Of a stretch of 64,000 nucleotides of DNA, positions 33,701-40,379 are shown piece by piece. The position numbers were made by a program, and so were the translations under genes. Source of the stretch: Oasisia sp. SBJ-2009 (Eukaryota > Annelida > Polychaeta > Sabellida > Siboglinidae); assembly GCA_964017155.1 (NCBI GenBank), contig OZ024862.1, positions 37,587,175 to 37,651,174 of the forward strand. Reading direction: 5' to 3'. How positions within the stretch are numbered: the first letter of the stretch is position 1; each line of letters starts with the position of its first letter. Below the pieces are notes generated by a model, which saw only the letters and a list, made by a program, of their open reading frames with translations, did not search any database and was not told the DNA's origin.

Positions 33701-34741
33701 GACATGTCAGTGTTGCTGGTGTTGTTGTTGCAGTGTATAGTCCTTATGTGTCACTGGTGTTGTTGTTGTAGTGTGGTTGGCCTCTATCTGTCACTGGTGT
33801 TGTTGTTGCAGTGTGGTTGGCCTCTATCTGTCACTGGTGTTGTTGTTGCAGTGTGGTTGGCCTGTATGTGTCACTAGTGTTGTTGTTGCAGCGTGGTTGG
33901 CCTGTATGTGTCACTGGTGTTGTTGTTACAGTGTGGTTGGCCTGTATGTGTCACTGGTGTTGTTGTTACAGTGTGGTTGGCCTGTATATGTCACTGGTGT
34001 TGCTGTTGAAGTGTGGTTGGCCTCTACATGTCACTGGTGTTGTTGTTGCGGTGTGGTTGGCCACTACATGTCACTGGTGTTGTTGTTTCAGTGTAGTTGG
34101 CCTCTACATGTCACTGGTGTTGTTGTTGCAGTGTGGTTGGCCACTACATGTCACTGGTGTTGTTGTTGCAGTGTGGTTGGCCTCTACATGTCACTGGTGT
34201 TGTTGTTGCAGTGTGGTTGGCCTCTACATCTCACTGGTGTTGTTGTTGCAGTGTGGTTGGCCTCTACATGTCACTGGTGTTGTTGTTGCAGTGTGGTTGG
34301 TCTAAACATGTCACTGGTGTTGTTGTTGCAGTGTGGTTGGCCTCTACATGTCACTGGTGTTGTTGTTGCAGTGTGGTTGGCCTCTACATGTCACTGGTGT
34401 TGTTGCAGTGTGGTTGGCCTCTACATGTCACTGGTGTTGTTGTTGCAGTGTGGTTGGCCTCTACATGTCACTGGTGTTGTTGTTGCAGTGTGGTTGGCCT
34501 GTATGTGTCACTAGTATTCATGGTGGGCAAGTTGGTGCGGATGATGACAGGAGACTTGTCACACACTGTCATTTACACTGAGATGCCATACGTAGGCCGC
34601 ATCATGCGTCTGTGTCAGGACATCTACTTGGTGCGCGAGAACGGGGACATGGCCTTAGAAGAAGAGCTCTTTGCTAAACTTATCTTTCTTTATCGATCTC
34701 CCGAAACACTCATAAAAATCACCCGCCCAAAAGTTGAATGA
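1..34741 (+). CDS. PIEZO: PIEZO-type mechanosensitive ion channel, 3' part (16 exons, 738 C-terminal residues)
   Basis: Spliced coding sequence: 1-30, 2123-2302, 3428-3523, 6274-6386, 6778-6931, 7800-7850, 8630-8796, 9817-9975, 22982-23129, 23853-24038, 25547-25639, 26060-26238, 28239-28376, 29010-29083, 33010-33205, 34489-34741. The total is 2217 nt, an exact multiple of three, with all phases compatible. PIEZO proteins are trimeric plasma-membrane cation channels opened by membrane tension. The window encodes the last blade helices (FGFFYWNTGKW), a variable loop, the beam/clasp side, and the anchor with the family motif P-F-x2-E-x6-W (PFMLEIRYLMDW, residues 322-333 of this fragment). It then encodes the outer helix (IIKYGLGGILL), the extracellular cap, the pore-lining inner helix (VVGLYVSLVFMVGKLVR) and the C-terminal domain ending near LIFLYRSPETLIK. 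The gene begins upstream of the window; full-length animal PIEZOs are about 2,500 aa. Introns reach 13 kb and hold junction-associated minisatellites. The vertebrate PIEZO1/PIEZO2 distinction does not apply. Confidence 0.95.
60..198 (+). repeat. 29-bp minisatellite, left block (about 5 copies)
   Basis: Tandem units of about 29 bp with the core GTAGGGTAGTGACAGAACAC. The same repeat resumes at 1439. The unit shares the GTAGGG hexamer with the exon donor at position 31, so it may derive from the 5' splice site region. Confidence 0.9.
199..1438. mobile_element. hAT-like non-autonomous DNA transposon, 1240 bp
   Basis: The termini are imperfect inverted repeats starting CAGAGCYGTAA, followed by AGTACTTTTACTT-rich subterminal sequence, the style typical of hAT ends. 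An 8-bp near-identical target duplication flanks it (gtcagaac at 191-198, gacagaac at 1439-1446). It lies inside the 29-bp minisatellite. No convincing transposase was found; the short ORFs near 440-680 are not recognised. Confidence 0.75.
1439..1785 (+). repeat. 29-bp minisatellite, right block (about 12 copies)
   Basis: Continuation of the array at 60-198, with AATGACAGAACACAGCAG cores that differ by small substitutions (AGTAG/AGCAG, AATG/CGTG). ORFs across this block are repeat artefacts. Confidence 0.9.
2123..2302 (+). CDS. PIEZO: PIEZO exon 2 of window
   Basis: Sixty codons, phase 0 at both ends, acceptor CTTGCAG and donor AAG|GTCTGT. It encodes TVLLVKYFFRFGFFYW through LFVLFFHRSLLK. 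The FGFF and LFFHRS segments are diagnostic of the last blade repeat of PIEZO. Confidence 0.95.
2776..3140. mobile_element. Foldback/MITE-like inverted-repeat element, about 365 bp
   Basis: Arms of about 60 bp are inverted copies of each other, starting TAGTATAATTTAACTTAC. Each inner arm end carries GATGACGGGT(C/A)GAAA, which resembles a degenerate hammerhead-type core (see findings). It lies in a PIEZO intron and has no coding capacity. Confidence 0.7.
3261..3440 (+). repeat. 20-bp minisatellite carrying the acceptor of PIEZO exon 3 (9 copies)
   Basis: Nine tandem copies of gttacagagtagaggcatat. The first copy differs by one base, and the rest are essentially identical. The last copy contains the exon 3 acceptor (ttacag at 3422-3427) and the first 13 exon bases, so each copy presents the same TTACAG|AG junction. 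Confidence 0.95.
3428..3523 (+). CDS. PIEZO: PIEZO exon 3 of window (first-donor form)
   Basis: Thirty-two codons: SRGIWHTAQKAAEILEQA, then NHIMEDDVEQPSSG. Phase 0 at both ends. It follows LFFHRSLLK, where other PIEZOs have a short hydrophobic G-hydrophobic-W segment, so GIW fits; the acidic remainder is a variable cytoplasmic loop. The donor GGG|GTAAGG at 3524 is the first of about 62 tandem copies, so the true 3' end is uncertain. Any copy leaves the frame intact. Confidence 0.7.
3506..5930 (+). repeat. 39-bp minisatellite carrying the 5' splice site of PIEZO exon 3 (about 62 copies)
   Basis: Each unit spans GAGCAGCCATCTTCAGG, GGTAAGG and TTGGGTGTCTACCTG. It starts in the last coding bases of the exon and includes a GGG|GTAAGG donor. 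Because 39 is a multiple of three, the array is open in the exon frame and would read as a 13-residue repeat (EQPSSGVRLGVYL). A stop at 5933-5935 ends it. Left-hand units carry GGGGTAAGG; right-hand units from about 5430 mostly carry GGGGTAGGT. Intronic array versus giant coding exon cannot be settled from sequence alone. Confidence 0.95.
6020..6085 (+). repeat. Purine-pyrimidine CA/CG-rich microsatellite
   Basis: Imperfect GCACGCAC/ACACAC tract (alternating purine-pyrimidine, Z-DNA-prone) in the PIEZO intron. A short (AT)n tract follows near 6118-6132. Confidence 0.85.
6274..6386 (+). CDS. PIEZO: PIEZO exon 4 of window
   Basis: Thirty-seven codons plus 2 nt, acceptor TTTGTAG, reading DIQPPNKDTRRPVFMVSDD and onward to WSQQSR. 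The donor is placed at CG|GTCAGT because only this choice gives the phase needed by the next exon. The sequence is a poorly conserved loop. The call rests on the open frame, the phase fit and its position. Confidence 0.7.
6778..6931 (+). CDS. PIEZO: PIEZO exon 5 of window
   Basis: One nt plus 51 codons, acceptor CTTGCAG, donor GTT|GTAAGT. It reads WSRIKHPFNEFYTHITEGPY, then NIVTDVYAWMFLCDVIGFII. This matches the PIEZO segment before the beam-side transmembrane helices (TDVYAxMFL). Confidence 0.9.
7800..7850 (+). CDS. PIEZO: PIEZO exon 6 of window (51 bp)
   Basis: Seventeen codons, TESHNIRDVTSAIKENR, phase 0 at both ends, acceptor TTTCAG, donor CGG|GTGAGT. It bridges SFAPV and VPSAFLVML, exactly where other PIEZOs have a short loop between two helices. 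Confidence 0.88.
8345..8502 (+). repeat. Compound tetranucleotide microsatellite (GTCG)n then (GATC)n
   Basis: About 30 near-perfect GTCG units from about 8356, ending in about 6 GATC units. It gives long RSVGRSVG or PTDRPTDR reading frames that are artefacts. It sits 128 bp before the next PIEZO exon. Confidence 0.98.
8630..8796 (+). CDS. PIEZO: PIEZO exon 7 of window
   Basis: Fifty-five codons plus 2 nt, acceptor GAACAG, donor CAG|GTCGGT. It encodes VPSAFLVMLLSLFIFMLVDR, then VIYLRRLVFGKLVLQVMLVI and WMFFILPSVTNR. The DRxxYLRR...GK and HxWMFFILP blocks are hallmark PIEZO sequence of the clasp and last blade helices. Confidence 0.97.
8831..9313. mobile_element. Foldback MITE, about 480 bp
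   Basis: About 110-bp terminal inverted repeats starting CACGTTGTWGCGC and containing GCGCATGCGC and AAATCATCAATGT on both sides. No coding capacity. It begins 34 bp after the exon 7 donor. Confidence 0.8.
9817..9975 (+). CDS. PIEZO: PIEZO exon 8 of window
   Basis: One nt, 52 codons and 2 nt, acceptor TTGCAG, donor AAAT|GTAAGT. It encodes PFSMNVTAQLWYFFKCLYFG, LSAYQIRCRYPARILGNFLT and KQYNYTNLFFFK. LWYFxKCxYFGLSAYQIRC and RxLGNFLTK are among the most conserved PIEZO segments (anchor domain). Confidence 0.98.
10080..10235 (+). repeat. Subterminal tandem repeat inside the 3.8-kb transposon
   Basis: About 2.5 copies of a unit near 65 bp containing TTCGTAAATATGGCG, AAGTTACGA and ATTCTCGAAACAGTTAAGA. 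It sits just inside the left terminus, where such elements often carry transposase-binding repeats. Confidence 0.75.
11040..11273. mobile_element. Small MITE, about 234 bp, nested
   Basis: Terminal inverted repeats CCCTTACAAAAAA at both ends, and the body repeats ACCATTCAATG-like words. It is inserted within the larger 10013-13794 element. No ORF. Confidence 0.75.
11274..13600. other. Interior of the 3.8-kb transposon, no gene recognised
   Basis: AT-rich sequence. The ORFs here are under 85 codons, have no recognised similarity, and are not supported as genes. Confidence 0.6.
15218..15571 (+). pseudogene. Repeat-family protein remnant, left arm, part 1
   Basis: Open stretch including GGETSRKRVSHVAELKDDIV and KYHNTFACYKRY. 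The YHxxxxCYKRY pattern resembles the N-terminal part of a family of repetitive uncharacterised invertebrate proteins; that similarity is from memory and tentative. The inverted counterpart in the right arm (about 16880-17150, minus strand) keeps recognisable words (GETSRKRVS, AEL) but is frameshifted. Confidence 0.45.
15685..16038 (+). pseudogene. Repeat-family protein remnant, left arm, part 2
   Basis: Contains LFVEALSYLDPLIKDGYGLT, ITEIKDFVSSLAENY and LDNYNDTIQFCPSY after an (AT)n tract. Its inverted paralogue at 16419-16637 aligns over about 60 residues. Similarity between the arms at protein level suggests the sequence was once coding. Both copies are broken and no complete product is expected. 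Confidence 0.5.
16419..16637 (-). pseudogene. Repeat-family protein remnant, right arm
   Basis: Reads ALSHLYPLYKDGYGLTVTEI, then KDFMFSLAVSYYTELYN and LLDNYSEMTELCPSYRV, the diverged inverted copy of the plus-strand remnant at 15685-16038. Truncated. Confidence 0.5.
18535..22935 (+). repeat. 33-bp satellite array (about 133 copies) in PIEZO intron
   Basis: The unit contains GGTTCTACTSACCACCAACC and ATASAAATGTAAA. Variant units (GACC/CACC, ATAC/ATAG, GGTTCC/GCTTCT) form higher-order blocks. The stretch at about 18840-19290 recurs at about 20225-20690 with a 1389-bp offset (42 units plus 3 bp). The AGAAAGGTAAAGC variant at about 19935 recurs near 22085. It ends 46 bp before the next PIEZO exon. 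Open frames of up to 621 codons on the minus strand are repeat artefacts. Confidence 0.97.
22982..23129 (+). CDS. PIEZO: PIEZO exon 9 of window (anchor motif)
   Basis: One nt plus 49 codons. The acceptor is placed at GACTCAG (22975-22981) because it alone restores phase (AT|C = Ile). Donor GAT|GTAAGT. It reads FQITPFMLEIRYLMDWMWTD, then TALGLYSWVQMEDIYNNVFI. It contains the PIEZO P-F-x2-E-x6-W motif and the MEDIY block. Confidence 0.97.
23130..23852 (+). other. PIEZO intron between exons 9 and 10
   Basis: 723 bp with a short (AT)n tract near 23430. Nothing else is recognised. Confidence 0.8.
23853..24038 (+). CDS. PIEZO: PIEZO exon 10 of window (outer helix)
   Basis: Sixty-two codons, phase 0, acceptor GTGACAG, donor AAG|GTACAC. 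It encodes RYVTPRATKRSPIIKYGLGG, then ILLFLLFLIIWFPMLLFSFG and the start of the cap (LAITLDSYK). The basic K-K/R-P-IIKYGxGG stretch followed by the long hydrophobic segment is the PIEZO outer helix. Confidence 0.97.
24039..25546 (+). other. PIEZO intron between exons 10 and 11
   Basis: AT-rich, with an (AT)n tract at about 24328-24392 and a retroposon 3' tail at about 24440-24505. No gene-like signal otherwise. Confidence 0.7.
24440..24505 (+). mobile_element. Retroposon 3'-tail fragment
   Basis: TGTAAAGCGCCTGAGAGC followed by GTCGCTATGCAAATAAATTG and (ATT)n is typical of SINE/LINE 3' ends. A related tail lies on the minus strand at about 29218-29285. Confidence 0.55.
25547..25639 (+). CDS. 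PIEZO: PIEZO exon 11 of window (cap)
   Basis: Thirty-one codons, phase 0, acceptor TTTCACAG, donor CAA|GTGTGT. It reads TVFEMDVQQHQLYEIGSRDY, then KLLKKQFLSNQ. It corresponds to the start of the extracellular cap (family pattern FxMxxQQ). Confidence 0.92.
25783..25814. repeat. Perfect short palindrome
   Basis: TTTTGGGGGTTTA and TAAACCCCCAAAA are separated by a few bases. Intronic hairpin of unknown role. Confidence 0.85.
26060..26238 (+). CDS. PIEZO: PIEZO exon 12 of window (cap)
   Basis: Fifty-nine codons plus 2 nt, acceptor TGTTTCAG, donor AAG|GTCAGT. It includes SDVYIADINGKAATLWASTP, PNTRGLYNHLMGNRTFIIYI and TVSIPSSTR. It is equivalent to the cap segment ending in LWxxxPP in other PIEZOs. 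NRT is a potential N-glycosylation site. The 29-bp minisatellite begins exactly at its donor. Confidence 0.94.
26236..27600 (+). repeat. 29-bp minisatellite starting at the PIEZO exon 12 donor (about 47 copies)
   Basis: Units contain AGTTCAGTGTGACCATCCCC and ACTGTCACC. The first unit overlaps the exon end and its donor (AAG|GTCAGTGTCACTG). Later units mostly have AGTCAGTG or AGTTCAGTG, which break the GT; a few keep AGGTCAGT (near 26528). Reading frames here are repeat artefacts. Confidence 0.93.
27962..28033. repeat. Short near-perfect hairpin palindrome
   Basis: The arms GCACCTTTAAACAGTTTC and (reverse complement) GCACCTTTAAGCAGTTTTC enclose a loop of about 20 nt. It resembles a very small foldback element or a stable RNA hairpin in the PIEZO intron. 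Confidence 0.75.
28239..28376 (+). CDS. PIEZO: PIEZO exon 13 of window (cap)
   Basis: One nt, 45 codons and 2 nt, acceptor CGTTGCAG, donor AAT|GTGAGT. It encodes SETYVYNFHYNLTSTAQGRQ, SRVKLAQMIMPSSHNFSR and QVLPSRA. The phase closes with both neighbours. NLT and NFS are potential glycosylation sites on the extracellular cap. Confidence 0.9.
28541..28885 (-). mobile_element. tRNA-derived SINE, near full length, minus strand
   Basis: On the minus strand the head carries a pol III A box (TGGCTCAGGGG) and B box (GGTTCGAATCC). A conserved body (ACTGGAGCAATGTAG-like, GAAGCATCCAGCC-like) follows, then a tail ending GCGCCATATAAGAACTTGCC. A second copy is at 51733-52075 on the plus strand. The tRNA-like part belongs to the SINE and is not an independent tRNA gene. 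Confidence 0.9.
29010..29083 (+). CDS. PIEZO: PIEZO exon 14 of window (cap)
   Basis: One nt, 24 codons and 1 nt, acceptor GCTTACAG, donor ACG|GTAAAC. It reads SIPHICPRYLYVAVKG, then VKHLTRLD. It matches the I-P-x-x-x-P-x-Y segment of the PIEZO cap. Confidence 0.92.
29585..32565. mobile_element. 3-kb element with long composite inverted termini and a decayed internal ORF
   Basis: The left side has two direct copies (about 29585-29880 and 29930-30220) of a unit containing TTGACCCTAAAGGACTG and AAGATGGCCGCCAC-like words. The right side has inverted copies (about 31900-32130 and 32130-32565). The interior carries a broken minus-strand coding region. The structure fits a foldback or terminal-inverted-repeat transposon. 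Confidence 0.7.
30380..31400 (-). pseudogene. Decayed repeat-family protein inside the 3-kb element
   Basis: On the minus strand, in order and across frameshifts: PGFRSTVETPLMLGMSQYCD with SQKLAKVLSTSGVGIPY, then PPTIIIDG, MAVVHELNVHKSHVVIVK, and SDTDAFVLALRRLPEL. The IIDG and SDTDxFVLAL words look like acidic motifs of a nuclease-like fold. They recur in a widespread class of uncharacterised repetitive invertebrate proteins; that recollection is tentative. Stops and frame changes rule out a single intact product. Confidence 0.5.
32872..32996 (+). repeat. 15-bp minisatellite upstream of PIEZO exon 15 (about 8 copies)
   Basis: Tandem GTGTTAGTCTACGGT units. The array ends 14 bp before the exon 15 acceptor (TTGTTGTAG, 33001-33009). 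Confidence 0.95.
33010..33205 (+). CDS. PIEZO: PIEZO exon 15 of window (cap, distal part)
   Basis: Two nt, 64 codons and 2 nt, donor ACGG|GTCAGT. It encodes YLNLTLQINHMDNSSAWWQV, NEYRKPNIFEPDSASNTYTW, NSTIRIVTFNERVAPSILAT and VTSY. The WW, the (V/I)xFN(E/D)(R/K)V.P and the (A/T)xYG words match the end of the PIEZO cap before the inner helix. Confidence 0.95.
33480..34510 (+). repeat. 40-bp minisatellite carrying the last PIEZO acceptor (about 19 regular copies plus degenerate ones)
   Basis: From about 33750 regular units contain TGTTGTTGTTGCAG|TGTGGT, then TGGCCTCTACATGTCACTGG. This is the acceptor plus the first bases of the last exon. The final copy holds the real junction at 34488/34489. 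Left of 33750 the repeat is degenerate, with a longer duplication (about 33498-33770). As 40 is not a multiple of 3, every third acceptor preserves phase. Confidence 0.95.
34489..34741 (+). CDS. PIEZO: PIEZO last exon (inner helix, C-terminal domain, stop)
   Basis: One nt plus 83 codons and TGA (34739-34741). It encodes VVGLYVSLVFMVGKLVRMMT, SHTVIYTEMPYVGRIMRLCQ, DIYLVRENGDMALEEELFAK and LIFLYRSPETLIKITRPKVE. The pore-lining inner helix and the C-terminal LCxDIxLVRE and KLIFLYRSPE blocks are unmistakably PIEZO. The first 20 or so bases are also the body of the upstream 40-bp repeat. Confidence 0.98.
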
Positions 34742-35100
34742 CTTCACCGTGGCCACCATCAATAACTATCTAACTGTCCTCAACAGTTGTCATACCATTT
34801 TTTTCTATAGAAAACTACAGGAATGGCGCAAAAGCCCAAGTGTCTGTAAATGTTTGTTTTCAGTGGGTTATTTCATAATAGTAATAAGTTTAATTACAAA
34901 CTTGTTTCAGTTTGTTTCCTATTTAATTATAATGTTAATTTGTTATAGGTACACCTGTAGTATTAATGTATCACCTTTGTAGATGTTCCAATTAAAAGGA
35001 ATAGCAACACCTATTGGTTGAATTCATATTATATTACATCCTTTTATATATATATATATATATATATTCATATCCACCAAGCATATTTGTTATTTATATG
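34742..35100 (+). other. PIEZO 3' untranslated / downstream region
   Basis: AT-rich sequence following the stop, with no clear AATAAA; ATTAAA occurs near 34993. An (AT)n tract lies at about 35046-35068. The transcript end is not defined. Confidence 0.4.
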
Positions 35101-35499
35101 TAACATAGAGTAACTAAGAAATTAGATCAACCGTAACATATTACTATGTAGTTTTATATTTATTCTGTAAACTCTGCTGTGAATGTTGACGTGCTATTTA
35201 CACAAATATTTCCATTCCCTTGGAAGAAAGATTCAAATTGACTGGAACATAATTGTCAAAACATTTCATAAATGGCAAACTAAGTACTTTATAGGTACAA
35301 AAAAATTGATTAATGCATACAACAATGCCACATTGTTATAAAGCCTTAGTAGCACAAAGCAGTGTACATACACACTGAGAAAACGATACATACTAACAGT
35401 TTCATGCATATGCACGGTTTCACAAATTTGTCAGCAGATGGTTTAAGCCAAGTTAATAGAATCCATATTCATAATCTGTGCCATCACTGTCGCGTTCAC

Positions 35500-36180
<681 letters not shown>

Positions 36181-39100
36181 GCAGCAGTTTGATACATGAG
36201 GTTTCTTCAGCACATGGTCCACCACTGGCATATTGGCCTTACTTACATCCTTGACTTCTTGTAACTACCATACTTTGATATCGCCACTGCAGTCCTCAAC
36301 ATAGTCTATGCTAACCTTTACAAGAGTTATGATTGTTGTGTAACATATGATGTTGCCAGTGAGAAATAGGTTATCTGCCTTCTTCTACAGCCCATATGTA
36401 TAGGTATTAGTCATACTTGTGTGAGTTAGATATTAATCCCTCTTTGTTTGGCAATCAAGATGCACAACTTTTACAAAGAAACAATTCATATTCTTGCTTA
36501 TATACATATATATAATAATATTTTTTTAACACATAATGAAAGTTCATCAAAATATTTCAATAAATTAAGTATATGCAAAAAAATCTGTCTGCATAAAACC
36601 GTGTATGCATAGATGCCGATTTATGTAGACCGGAGCAACGCCGGAAGCTGCATATATTTAGTTAGCCTTTTTGCGGTAGACGCCAAATCTAGTAAACAAT
36701 AAAACAGTGTTGAGAAATGTAAACTAAGTCGAAGCTCAAGTTATGTTTGATCACGGAATGTATCGATGCGATAACAACAAAGACCAACATTTTTTAAAGA
36801 CAAAATGCAAGTTTTACTAATTTACACATAATAATATAGCCTTTTGCATCAGTATGAAGCATATCATACTCTGAACACGAAACTCCAACCCTACGTTCGG
36901 TATATACCATAAATATAGATTTATAAGAACTTTGACCCGGTACACATAACCCAGCACACAATATACTCAAAAATATGCTCAAAATCACTTAAGATGTTTT
37001 TCATTTAAAAATTCATTACGCACAGTACTTCACTGTCATATGAACTGTGTGCACAAGCAATGGTACTGATCAATTCAATTGTGTTAGTTGTGAACTAACA
37101 CGTCGAATCTTTAAGTAGACCAGTTTTGGTCTACATAAAACAGCGGTCTACATAAGCCGGTCCTATATGCATAATCGGTCGACATAAGCTGCCTTTAGGA
37201 GTATATATATAATATATAAAATATCACAAAACCAGTTAAACTTATGAAATGGAATTAATATGTGTGCACACATGTAGTGTTTGCATAAGGAACACCAGCA
37301 GGTTATGAACCTGCCACACACACCACTGAACCGACATTATCCTAAACTATACAAGTGAAATTTTTTTTTAGAGAAACCCTTGACAGTGAATTTGCGTTAA
37401 AACACTATTTTTATGTTTGCATTGTTCTGAGTATTGTTTACATGTTGTTTTGAAATAATGGTCAAATAAAAACAAATTCTTATATAATCAAAAGGGAGAT
37501 ATGTAAGTTCAAGATATGTTCGATATTTTTGTTGTGCCATAGTGTTTTGATAGTTGTTTTACTGATACTTTGTCACGTGTGAAAGGGTGGTAATGTACGC
37601 GATTATACTAATTGGGTAGTAGTATTTGTATTTATTGTGTTTAATTATTAAGAAAAATATTAATTTAACATTAATGAATATCTCATTGAAAAGATTATAA
37701 CCAAAGGTTACTCTAGATAACATATACATGTATAAATAAACGCAAACAAATATTAACAAGTAACAACATTAAATGATCGCAGTTATTTATTCATACATTG
37801 AATGTATTATTATTAATATATTATAGTTAAGATTTACTTATTGACGATTAAAGACAGTAGTATCTTAGCTATTTACTATGAATAAAATAGTTATGATTTA
37901 ATGCATGCTATTAACTCTTTCACAATTTAAAATAGTTCCAGCAGTTTTGTAACTTTTATTAATAATATAGTTTTCCGTACGTGCAACAAATTAACTAAAG
38001 CTTACCGTGAACCTGAGTTGAGTACGATTAAAACAACAGAAAATATGTTAAAGTTAAACATTAAAAGCTGTTAAAGCACTTGAATAGAATACAAGCCTTG
38101 AATTTAGTTAATATTCAATACACCTTTAAAATAACAGTCAATGTGTCTGTTTGAAAAAGAAAAAAAAGAGGGAATAAGGAAGTGGGTGACACTGGGTACA
38201 TAGCCTGTAGTACAATCTAATGTAACTAGTTCGGCCAGAGATACCTCATCGGTTGCACCTCATAACGTTCCCTGGCACGGTTGGTCACAATCCTTACTCC
38301 CTCACAACTGACCGACTTCCGCCGGAAGTGTTCCTATGGGAGGGAAATACCTGGCCCAAACCCCGGTTCGCCACACCGGTTGTGACCTCCATAGGATGAG
38401 CGTCACTGGTATCCCCTTCCGCCACGTGCGGTCGAAACACTCAGTTGCAATGAAGGTAGCCATTTTATTTGCTTATAAACCCATGTCGAGCCTTAGCTGG
38501 TGAAATTGTGGTGTCAACTTGTAAGACACGTAAGCTGATATCTATGACGTTATTTATGTTGTAGCATTACATTAAAACTTCGCTTATATGTCATGCTATA
38601 TCATATGATACATCAAACACGTTAACCTGCATAACTATAAATATTAATGTTGACTTATTCAAATTCATGGTTCTATAGCGGAAGTTGGGCAACAATATGG
38701 CGCACACATCGCCGATGTTTTCTCCTTCATAAAATTAAACAAGGCATTATTTTTAAATGCAGATACATAATACAGTATATCCTACAGTGAATAATATAAT
38801 TCGCATTGATATACGATAAATCATAATTTAAGATAATAAACAAAGGTGGATTAAAATCTATTAGTTATTTAATTTTTAAATAAATACAATGCTTACCTAC
38901 GATTTATATCGACGCAAATCAGCAAGTGTATCTATTCATTACATATCAAATATGTTCCTGAGTAATGCTTTGATTAACGAGAAATGGGTTAACTGCGTAA
39001 TTATATTCCCAGTAAAGGGACGCTAACATTTATGCATAATGATAATAATTGTGGTCTTCCGTATGCGTGCTGGTTAGCAATATAGAATGTCGACACTACC

Positions 39101-40080
39101 ACAGTTGCATATTGCCGTTCTAAATACAACAAAATTACACACATAGTCTACCTTAAAGCAATTGTCTGTAGCAGTCGTCGCTCTTTTTGGGCATCTGGTT
39201 GTATATCCCAATGTTCGATGACTCCCAAACTGCAACATGTGCAGCTCATTCGAGAACAACTGTCAAAGTGTCAAATGTGTATCGTTTGCTGACTCATACG
39301 ATACGCTGCACCCGACCCAACACGAACCATCCATAAACCCGTAAAGTTGGTCTTGCACTGAAAACCAGAAGAACTGCATTTCGACTACAACTGCACTTCG
39401 AAGAATTCATGCTTTCGATCGTACGTTTAAGTCATTTGTTTGTAGCAACTCTCAGGTGCAACTAATTACTAACCATACGTTGTCAATGCGTGCGTTCTTG
39501 CGCGGGACCAAGAACATGCCATTGTCGACGCCGCACGTCAGGCTAAGAATGTCCACGGCAGTGAAGCTTTGCATTGTTTGTGTTAATTGACAATGAAACA
39601 CGACAGGGATTACCGACGGACAAAACCAGGTTGCCTTGCACAAGTAGTTTCACTTGACTCTTCTTGTCGACTGTGCAAATACCCATGACCATACTGAATT
39701 GTGGCTTAATTAGAATGACGGGAGGGGTGAAAAGGATGGTGGGTGAAAGTATGGAAGACGATTGGTGTATAGGGACAGTGATAAAGGAAATAGTAGAGGA
39801 TAACGAAAGTGAGGGAGTGGGAGAGGGAGAGGAGCGGCCAGGCAGGGAAGAAGGGAAATAGAAAATGTTTAGTATGTTTAAAGGAAGGGATGGGGGGAGG
39901 GGTAAATCAGCAGGGAGACAGACAAAGAGAGACAAACAACCAACTTGTTCACTCTTGACACATTGCGCATCAGAACGATAAAGGATTGCAACGCCACTGA
40001 TTTATTATTATGCATTTCTTTCATCTATTAAATTTTGCTAAAATGCACAAGGAACTGTTTAAATAATAATCACAGTGGTA
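36181..40080. other. Intergenic region, no gene recognised
   Basis: Mostly AT-rich. A possible 600-bp MITE lies at about 36598-37198, with inverted GCTTATGTAGACC-like ends. A GC-richer stretch at 38160-38470 contains the palindrome ACTTCCGCCGGAAGT. Scattered short ORFs are not supported. Confidence 0.5.
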
Positions 40081-40085
40081 TTCTG

Positions 40086-40091
40086 TGTGTG

Positions 40092-40123
<32 letters not shown>

Positions 40124-40136
40124 TTGCGTGCGTTGA
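40086..40136 (+). repeat. (GTGC)n microsatellite
   Basis: GTGTGTGTGC followed by about 10 GTGC units. Confidence 0.95.
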
Positions 40137-40379
40137 AATATACCCCTTTCCACCAACACTGTGATGTGTAATTCATAATTGTTGTGGTTGAAAATAAATA
40201 AATATTACATCTTCCCAAGGGACATGATTCGCAGTAAACGGTTTACAGTGGTGGGAGGTACTGTAAGCTTTATGAAACTTGTCACAGCCCGGGTCGTGTA
40301 GGCCTAGTCGGAAAGATAAACAGGCCGTGATGAAGTGCGAGTAGAGATGCTGGCGGTGGCTGAACGAGTTGGAATATGA

